This document shows, piece by piece, positions 59,114-64,000 of a stretch of 64,000 nt of DNA (position 1 is its first letter; the number at the start of each line of letters is the position of its first letter). A program made the position numbers and the translations under genes. The stretch comes from S015-6 sp964479535. GTDB taxonomy: Bacteria; Desulfobacterota; DSWW01. The notes under the pieces were generated by a model. It did not search any database, was not told where the DNA came from, and saw only the letters and a program-made list of their open reading frames with translations. The stretch lies in contig CAYZMM010000028.1 of assembly GCA_964479535.1 (NCBI GenBank), positions 1 through 64,000 of the forward strand, written 5' to 3'.

Positions 59114-60451
59114 CTATTCCAAGAGTTTCTTCACCCGCAACTTCAGCTCGGACACCCCGACGATCTCGCAGGATTCGTCCGGGTCGATCTCGTCGTCGCT
59201 TTCTGCGTTCCAGTATTCGCCGTGGACGAAGACCTTTCCCTCCCGCCGGATGGGACTGACCACCCTGGCGCGCTTTCCGATGAGCCCTTCCTGGCCGGTG
59301 GTGGGCTGCCTGAACTGCGCCCGCAGCGCAAAGGAGACGGCGAAGACGAAAAAGGCCGCCGTGGTGGCCACCATGGGCAGGATCACGTACCAGGAGACCC
59401 GAAGGGCCGGGTCCGGGGACTCGATGAGCATCAGGGAGCCGAGAAGCAGCGCCACGATACCCCCCAGCGTCAGCACACCGTAGCTCGTCACCATGACCTC
59501 TCCAATGAAGAGGATGATGGCCAGCAGGATGAGCAGGACGCCGGCGTAGTTCACAGGAAGGGTCTGCAGGGCGAAGAAGGCGAGGATGAGGCAGATCGCG
59601 CCGAAGACCCCCGGAAAGATCACGCCCGGGTTGGACAGTTCGAAGAAGAGCCCGTAGAAGCCCAGCATCATCAGAATGTAGGCGATGTTCGGATTGCTCA
59701 GCGTGTCCAGGAGACGGTACCTCCACCCCATTTCCGAGGTCTGTACGGGCACGTCTTTGAGCGCGAGGGTCTTCTTTCCCCAGACGGTCTCGACCTCTCT
59801 TCCCTCGAGCTGCTCGATCAGCTCCGGCAGGCTCGGGGCGACCAGATCGATGATGTTCAGTTCCAAGGCCTTCCGGGCGGAAACCGATTCACTCTCCCGG
59901 ACCGCCTTGACGGCCCAGTCCGCGTTTCTGCCTCTTTGCTCGGCCAGGCTCTTCGCGTAGGCGGCGGCGTCGTTCTCCACCTTCTTCATCATCGTCTCGT
60001 CCATCTGCCCGCCGCCCAACCCGACCGGGTGGGCTGCCCCGATGTTCGTGCCGGGGGCCATGGCGGCTACATGGGCTGCCATCGTGATCAGCACCCCGGC
60101 GGAGGCGGCCCGCGCACCGCTGGGCGCGATGAAGACGACCACCGGTACCGGGGAGTTGAGAATCGACTGAACGATGTCACGCATCGCAGTATCCAGTCCG
60201 CCCGGCGTGTCCATCTGGAGAATCACACAGACAGCCCCCTCCGTGGCAGCCTCCTCCAGCCCCTTGCCGATGTAATCGCTGATCACCGGGTTGATGGTGC
60301 TCTGGGCCTTGAGATGAAGGATATGGCCTTTCGAGGCATCGGGAGAGGGGACGAAAACAAGGCAAAACCCGAGCAGAAAGAGGAATACGGAGACCAGGAT
60401 CGGACCCCGTGTTCCGGTCGGAGGTCGGGAGGCAGTCGTCTTTCCGTTCAT
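59114..60451 (-). CDS. NfeD membrane-bound serine protease (ClpP-class)
   Basis: This 445-aa NfeD1b-type protein has a signal helix (about 18-34), a ClpP-fold protease domain with MDTPGGLDTAMRDIV and nucleophile S117 in SGARAASAGVL, and a catalytic Lys probably K167 (AYAKSLAEQRGRN). Four transmembrane helices (about 235-345) and a C-terminal OB-fold domain follow (HGEYWNAESDDEID). It is paired with the slipin gene downstream and has an AT-rich promoter upstream. Confidence 0.92.
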   Translation of the reverse strand: MNGKTTASRPPTGTRGPILVSVFLFLLGFCLVFVPSPDASKGHILHLKAQSTINPVISDYIGKGLEEAATEGAVCVILQMDTPGGLDTAMRDIVQSILNSPVPVVVFIAPSGARAASAGVLITMAAHVAAMAPGTNIGAAHPVGLGGGQMDETMMKKVENDAAAYAKSLAEQRGRNADWAVKAVRESESVSARKALELNIIDLVAPSLPELIEQLEGREVETVWGKKTLALKDVPVQTSEMGWRYRLLDTLSNPNIAYILMMLGFYGLFFELSNPGVIFPGVFGAICLILAFFALQTLPVNYAGVLLILLAIILFIGEVMVTSYGVLTLGGIVALLLGSLMLIESPDPALRVSWYVILPMVATTAAFFVFAVSFALRAQFRQPTTGQEGLIGKRARVVSPIRREGKVFVHGEYWNAESDDEIDPDESCEIVGVSELKLRVKKLLE

Positions 60452-60485
60452 GGGATTCTCGTCTCCTATTCAAGCTTTTACAGAA

Positions 60486-60514
60486 AACATACGAACCTTT
60501 AATCAATGTTTCAA
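60486..60514 (-). promoter_or_regulatory. Candidate promoter of the nfeD-slipin genes
   Basis: On the minus strand TTGAAA (60514-60509) and TATGTT (60491-60486) are spaced 17 bp apart in the AT-rich gap with the divergent phospholipase gene. The start codon lies 35 bp beyond the -10. Confidence 0.45.
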
Positions 60515-60650
60515 ATCCAATATACTACATTCTTTGTGGGTCTTCATACAGGTCTTCACCCTCATAGATTGGATGCACTGAGAAGGCTGAACCGCCACCG
60601 ATGCGGTTCCAGAACAAATATAAACTCGTTTTTGATCGAGGGTCAACTTC

Positions 60651-61568
60651 ATGGCTTGCGCAGTCGGATTCATCGTCGCCATCTTCGCCTGGCTCCTGTT
60701 CCCGGAGGACGCCCTTGCCTGGGGTCCGGTCACTCACCTTCAGCTGGGCATCGAGGCTCTTCGTCACACGAGCATCCTCGGCCACAGTCTCCGCATGGTC
60801 CTGGAAGCCTTTCCGTATGACTACCTGTACGGATGCATCGGTGCCGACATCATCTTCGCCAAGGGCCTCGCCAAGATCCACGACCACTCCCATAACTGGC
60901 TGGTCGGGTTCTCGGTCCTGGAGGAGGCGGACTCACCGGCCCAGGAATCCTTTGCCTACGGTTACCTCAGCCATCTGGCTGCGGACACGATCGCCCACAA
61001 CTACTTCGTTCCGGAATGCTATGTAAGGTCGTACCCGACCAAGACGCTTCGCCACGCATACTGGGAGGTACGGTTCGACAGGCTGGAGAAGCGGAACCTC
61101 TGGGGTCTCGCCCGCGAGATCGTACGCCTTCCCCAGCACGATGAAGACGATGCGCTGCTGGAGCGGGTCGTGAAACGGACCCTCTTCTCCTTCAAGACGG
61201 ACAAGCGGATCTTCTCCAGTCTGCTGGTTCTGAACCGTATGGAACAATGGCAGAAGATGCTCGACAGCATGTCCGAGAAATCCATCTGGACCCTTTCGGA
61301 ACACGAGGCTGCCACGTACCGGGCCCTGTCCTTCCACAACACCCTCGACCTTCTTCTGCACCTCGAGCGGGCCGCCTGTCTCAAGATGGACCCGACCGGA
61401 AAGGACGCCCTGATGTCTGCGAAATGGATCCGCAGAAACCTTCGGGTCCTGGACAGGAGGGGGAAGCTGGAACCGGGGTTCCTCGCTCAGGCCCTGAAGG
61501 CCCTGCGACCGGAAGAAGAAGGCCTGGACGCTTCCCGCCAGGGAGAGCTGCTTCGCTCGAGTGCCTGA
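60651..61568 (+). CDS. Zinc-dependent phospholipase C family exported protein
   Basis: This 305-aa protein has a signal peptide (1-23, ending EDALA). Cleavage would expose W24 of WGPVTHLQLG, the N-terminal Trp that binds zinc in PLC/P1-nuclease folds. Other metal-binding stretches are GADIIFAKG, HDHSHNW and YLSHLAADTIAHNYF. Members hydrolyse phospholipids or similar phosphodiesters outside the cytoplasm, though many are untested. GAGGG lies 7 bp before the ATG. It is transcribed alone between nfeD and coaBC. Confidence 0.88.
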   Translation: MACAVGFIVAIFAWLLFPEDALAWGPVTHLQLGIEALRHTSILGHSLRMVLEAFPYDYLYGCIGADIIFAKGLAKIHDHSHNWLVGFSVLEEADSPAQESFAYGYLSHLAADTIAHNYFVPECYVRSYPTKTLRHAYWEVRFDRLEKRNLWGLAREIVRLPQHDEDDALLERVVKRTLFSFKTDKRIFSSLLVLNRMEQWQKMLDSMSEKSIWTLSEHEAATYRALSFHNTLDLLLHLERAACLKMDPTGKDALMSAKWIRRNLRVLDRRGKLEPGFLAQALKALRPEEEGLDASRQGELLRSSA

Positions 61569-61610
61569 CAACCTGCACCGGGGCACGACCCGCATACTGC
61601 ACGAAGCCTT

Positions 61611-62849
61611 CTATTGGGAGCGCCCCTTCTTCCCGGACCTGGATCGCAGAACCGCTAACTGGTCGAGTACCCGGTGGGCCACGACGCCTTTCGGCAAGAA
61701 AGGAAGGTCCGCAACCTTTCCGTCCGGTCCGATCAGTTTGACCTGATTGCTGTCGGCCCCGAAACCGATCTCCTTTCTGGAAACGTCGTTCGCCACGATG
61801 AGGTCCAGGTTCTTCTTCTTCACCTTCTCCGCGGCGTTCCTGACGAGCGATTGGGTCTCCGCAGCGAAGCCGATGAGGAGCCTGTCTCCCTTCTTCCTTC
61901 CGAGCTCCAACAGAATGTCCGGCGTCGTCTTCAATTGCAACGTCGGGGAGGCTTCCTGCTTCTTCACCTTCTGTTTCGCACAGATCACCGGGGAGAAGTC
62001 GGAAACGGCAGCCGCCATGATCACGGCGGTCGATTTCGGGAAGGCCTTCATCACCGCCTTCCGCATCTCCTCTGCACTGCGCACCCGCACGATCTTCACA
62101 TCGAGAGGGGGAAGGCAGGCGGTGGGACCGCTGATCAGGGTGACCTCGGCACCCCTCTGCGCCGCAGCACGCGCCAAGGCATACCCCATCTTGCCGGAGG
62201 AGGGATTCGTGATGAACCGGACCGGATCGATCGCCTCTTCCGTGGGTCCGGCGGTCACGATGATCCGCTCCTGCGCAAGGTCCTTCGGGGCGAGCCGGCT
62301 GAGGACGTGCTCCACGATCGCTTCCGGGTTTGCCAGTCTTCCGACCCCCTGGTATCCGCAAGCGAGGTCACCCTCCTCGGGCTCGATGAAGCCGTACCCC
62401 GCGCCCTTCAGGCGACGGATGTTCTCCTGGGTGATCGGATTCTGATACATGTTCACATTCATGGACGGGGCAAACACCACGGGGATCCTCGTGGCGGCAC
62501 AAACCATGGTGGTGAGGATGTCGTCGGCGATACCCGCCGCCACCTTGGCCAGTACGTTCGCGGTGGCGGGCGCGATCAGAAAGAGGCTGGACCGGTCCAC
62601 GAGGGCAATGTGGCCGATCTCATGCTCCTGGGTCAGAAGAAAGGTCTCGGTCCAGACCTTGTTGCCCGACAGCACCTGGAGGGTCAGGGGCGTGATGAAC
62701 TCCTGGGCATTGCGGGTCATCACCGCGTGAACGTCGATCCCTTCCCTGACCATGGCCCGGATGATTTCGCAGGACTTGTAAGCCGCGATCCCGCCGGCTA
62801 CGCCCACGAGGACGGTCTCACGGAGGTCTTTTGCTTCTGCATCCGCCAT
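61611..62849 (-). CDS. coaBC: Bifunctional phosphopantothenoylcysteine decarboxylase/synthetase
   Basis: This 412-aa protein joins CoaC and CoaB for coenzyme A synthesis. The N-terminal flavoprotein part has VGVAGGIAAYKSCEII and SMNVNMYQNPITQENI, with a Cys in DLACGYQGVGRL. The C-terminal synthetase part has TAGPTEEAIDPVRFI, NPSSGKMGYALA and a Lys-rich ending (APKLK-like region ANDVSRKEIGFG). It is 2 bp downstream of coaD in the same strand, so both CoA steps are coexpressed. Confidence 0.96.
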   Translation of the reverse strand: MADAEAKDLRETVLVGVAGGIAAYKSCEIIRAMVREGIDVHAVMTRNAQEFITPLTLQVLSGNKVWTETFLLTQEHEIGHIALVDRSSLFLIAPATANVLAKVAAGIADDILTTMVCAATRIPVVFAPSMNVNMYQNPITQENIRRLKGAGYGFIEPEEGDLACGYQGVGRLANPEAIVEHVLSRLAPKDLAQERIIVTAGPTEEAIDPVRFITNPSSGKMGYALARAAAQRGAEVTLISGPTACLPPLDVKIVRVRSAEEMRKAVMKAFPKSTAVIMAAAVSDFSPVICAKQKVKKQEASPTLQLKTTPDILLELGRKKGDRLLIGFAAETQSLVRNAAEKVKKKNLDLIVANDVSRKEIGFGADSNQVKLIGPDGKVADLPFLPKGVVAHRVLDQLAVLRSRSGKKGRSQ

Positions 62850-62851
62850 GT

Positions 62852-63358
62852 TCAGGTCCTGAGCTTCTCACCCAGCCTCTTCTCGACGATGGGCGGGAGC
62901 ATCTCCCCGACGGATCCCCCGAGAGAGACGATCTCCTTGATGATCGAGGAGCTGTGGTAGAGGTACTTCCCTTCGGTCATCATGAAGACCTGCTCTACCT
63001 CCGGATCCAGGGATTTGTTCGCCAGGGCCATTTGGAACTCGTAGTCGAAATCGGTCACGGTTCGAATCCCGCGGAGGATGGCCTGGGCCTTTCTCGATCG
63101 AACGTAGTCCACCAGGAGCCCGGAAAAGGAATCCACCTCCACGTTCGGCTCGTCCTTGAAGACCTCCTGCATCATGTCCACGCGCTCCTCGATCGAGAAG
63201 GTGCCGCTTTTCGTCGTGTTGATGGCCACGGCAACGATGATCCGATCAAAGATGTTCAAGGCCCGGCCCACGATATTGACGTGTCCGTAGGTGATCGGGT
63301 CGAACGAGCCCGGATAGATGACTAGGTTCTTCTTCTCCTTCTTCCCTTCACCGCCCAT
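62852..63358 (-). CDS. coaD: Phosphopantetheine adenylyltransferase
   Basis: This 168-aa nucleotidyltransferase has the ATP site YPGSFDPITYGHVNIV, FSGLLVDYVRS, RGIRTVTDFDYEFQMA and YHSSSIIKEIVSLGG. It adds AMP to phosphopantetheine. The ATG at 63358 is used; a GTG two codons earlier is in frame. It overlaps the end of rsmD by about 11 bp. The N terminus (GGEGKKEKK) is Lys-rich and slightly extended. Confidence 0.95.
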   Translation of the reverse strand: MGGEGKKEKKNLVIYPGSFDPITYGHVNIVGRALNIFDRIIVAVAINTTKSGTFSIEERVDMMQEVFKDEPNVEVDSFSGLLVDYVRSRKAQAILRGIRTVTDFDYEFQMALANKSLDPEVEQVFMMTEGKYLYHSSSIIKEIVSLGGSVGEMLPPIVEKRLGEKLRT

Positions 63359-63965
63359 CGTCACGCTCTTCTCCCGGCTGGTAGTTCAGAAAAGTGAGCA
63401 GAGTGTCGCCGTATCTCCTCTCCTCCACCACGACAAAACACGCAGGAACGCTGGTGAAAGCGCCTTTCTGAGCGTGTTCGAAAACAATCCTAGCACGTTC
63501 TTTTAATAAAGCAAATCGATGCAACCCCTCCAGAATGCGCTCTTTTTGCTCCGCACCGTACGGCGGGTCCAGCAAGACCAGGTCGCAGGGTTCGACGAGG
63601 AGCCGCCGCACATCCGCAAACCCCTCCGGCACGCGGGTTCGGAAGACAACGGCCCGGTCCTCCATTCCGCATCTCCTCAGATTCTGCTCAACGGCACGCA
63701 CACATGCGGCATCCGCGTCACAGAACAGCGCGCGCCGGGCGCCCCTGCTCAGGGCCTCGATGCCGAGTGCTCCGCTGCCGGCGTAAGGGTCGAGCACGAC
63801 GCAGCCCCCCACCGTTTCCCCCAGAATGGAGAAAAGGGCTTCACGAACCCTGTCCTGCGTCGGCCGGACGGCCGTGCCCGATGGCACCCTCAGCCGGCGG
63901 CCGCGGTGTGACCCGGCGATGACCCGCAATTCCTGAGCCCGCCCCGGCGTCTTCTTCTGCGGCAC
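63348..63965 (-). CDS. rsmD: 16S rRNA (guanine(966)-N2)-methyltransferase
   Basis: This 205-aa class I methyltransferase has AGSHRGRRLRVPSG, RPTQDRVREALFSIL, the SAM loop DPYAGSGALGIEALSRGA and catalytic DPPYG. It modifies G966 in 16S rRNA. The GTG at 63965 follows GAGGAG by 5 bp. A GTG at 63971 is also possible and would overlap by 4 bp with a stop (TGA at 63970-63968) that ends a short open frame running in from the right edge. rsmD-coaD is a common gene pair. Confidence 0.95.
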   Translation of the reverse strand: MPQKKTPGRAQELRVIAGSHRGRRLRVPSGTAVRPTQDRVREALFSILGETVGGCVVLDPYAGSGALGIEALSRGARRALFCDADAACVRAVEQNLRRCGMEDRAVVFRTRVPEGFADVRRLLVEPCDLVLLDPPYGAEQKERILEGLHRFALLKERARIVFEHAQKGAFTSVPACFVVVEERRYGDTLLTFLNYQPGEERDDGR

Positions 63966-64000
63966 GCTCACTCCTCAGGGCGGCTCTCTTCGACCCTCTC

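Noticed and set aside
1..64000. CRISPR arrays, prophage, integrase or toxin-antitoxin genes
   Set aside because: No spaced direct repeats of 25-37 bp, no cas, phage or recombinase motifs, and no paired small toxin-like genes were seen on either strand.

Overview
The window is GC-rich chromosomal DNA of an anaerobic bacterium, most likely a sulfate-reducing or syntrophic member of the Desulfobacterota (old Deltaproteobacteria). This assignment is an inference from gene content: an Hmc/Qrc-like membrane redox complex (HdrD-like CCG protein, Tat-exported ferredoxin, NrfD-type quinone protein, tetraheme cytochrome c), a tungsten-type aldehyde:ferredoxin oxidoreductase with its own ferredoxin, a cytoplasmic molybdopterin oxidoreductase, a ResB/CcsA (system II) cytochrome c assembly pair, a lone HgdB-like dehydratase subunit and a membrane-tethered sigma-54 activator. 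Two runs of exactly 100 Ns show that this is a scaffolded draft assembly; both lie in repetitive sequence.

Layout. 1-7000: molybdopterin oxidoreductase, a glutamate-racemase-like gene, glutamate dehydrogenase, then AOR and ferredoxin on the minus strand. 7100-11900 (minus): resB, ccsA, a small membrane protein and a stand-alone EF-G. 12200-13600 (plus): speD-speE for spermidine synthesis. 13700-19050 (minus): fxsA, a 3D-domain lipoprotein, then the redox complex (CCG protein, FeS, NrfD, cytochrome c) followed by a winged-helix protein. 19190-19350: tRNA-Ala(GGC) with a near-consensus promoter and a terminator. 19450-21460: methyltransferase-zinc fusion, a broken 161-bp repeat and a histone-H1-like Lys/Ala gene, both interrupted by assembly gaps. 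21900-25650 (minus): PflX-like radical SAM enzyme, glyoxalase II, PpiD chaperone.

25900-31400 (plus) is the complete rod-shape operon mreB-mreC-mreD-mrdA-rodA. 31400-36000 holds trxA (minus) and a tightly coupled plus-strand run: gmhA, a protein of unknown role, an endonuclease III relative, a SAM hydrolase of the DUF62 family and a site-2 protease. 36000-45700: a phasin-like gene behind a perfect sigma-70 promoter, DUF4321, a von Willebrand A protein, a PfkB kinase, dodecin, glmS, a PcrA/UvrD helicase, an unusual ACP-hotdog (LnmK-like) fusion, and smpB with a TTG start. Just after smpB lies a striking 54-nt symmetric hairpin with no assigned role.

45900-60500 (minus) carries the sigma-54 activator, nadA, recJ, DUF456, secF-secD-yajC, tgt-queA (queuosine), the HgdB-like protein and the slipin-NfeD pair. 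A zinc-dependent phospholipase C-like exported protein (plus) and coaBC-coaD-rsmD (minus) complete the right end. Most of the window is housekeeping. The parts that deserve attention are the ACP-hotdog fusion, the membrane-bound enhancer-binding protein, the reduced Hmc-like complex, the 54-nt hairpin and the repeat-broken assembly region. No CRISPR array, transposase, integrase, phage gene or rRNA was seen.
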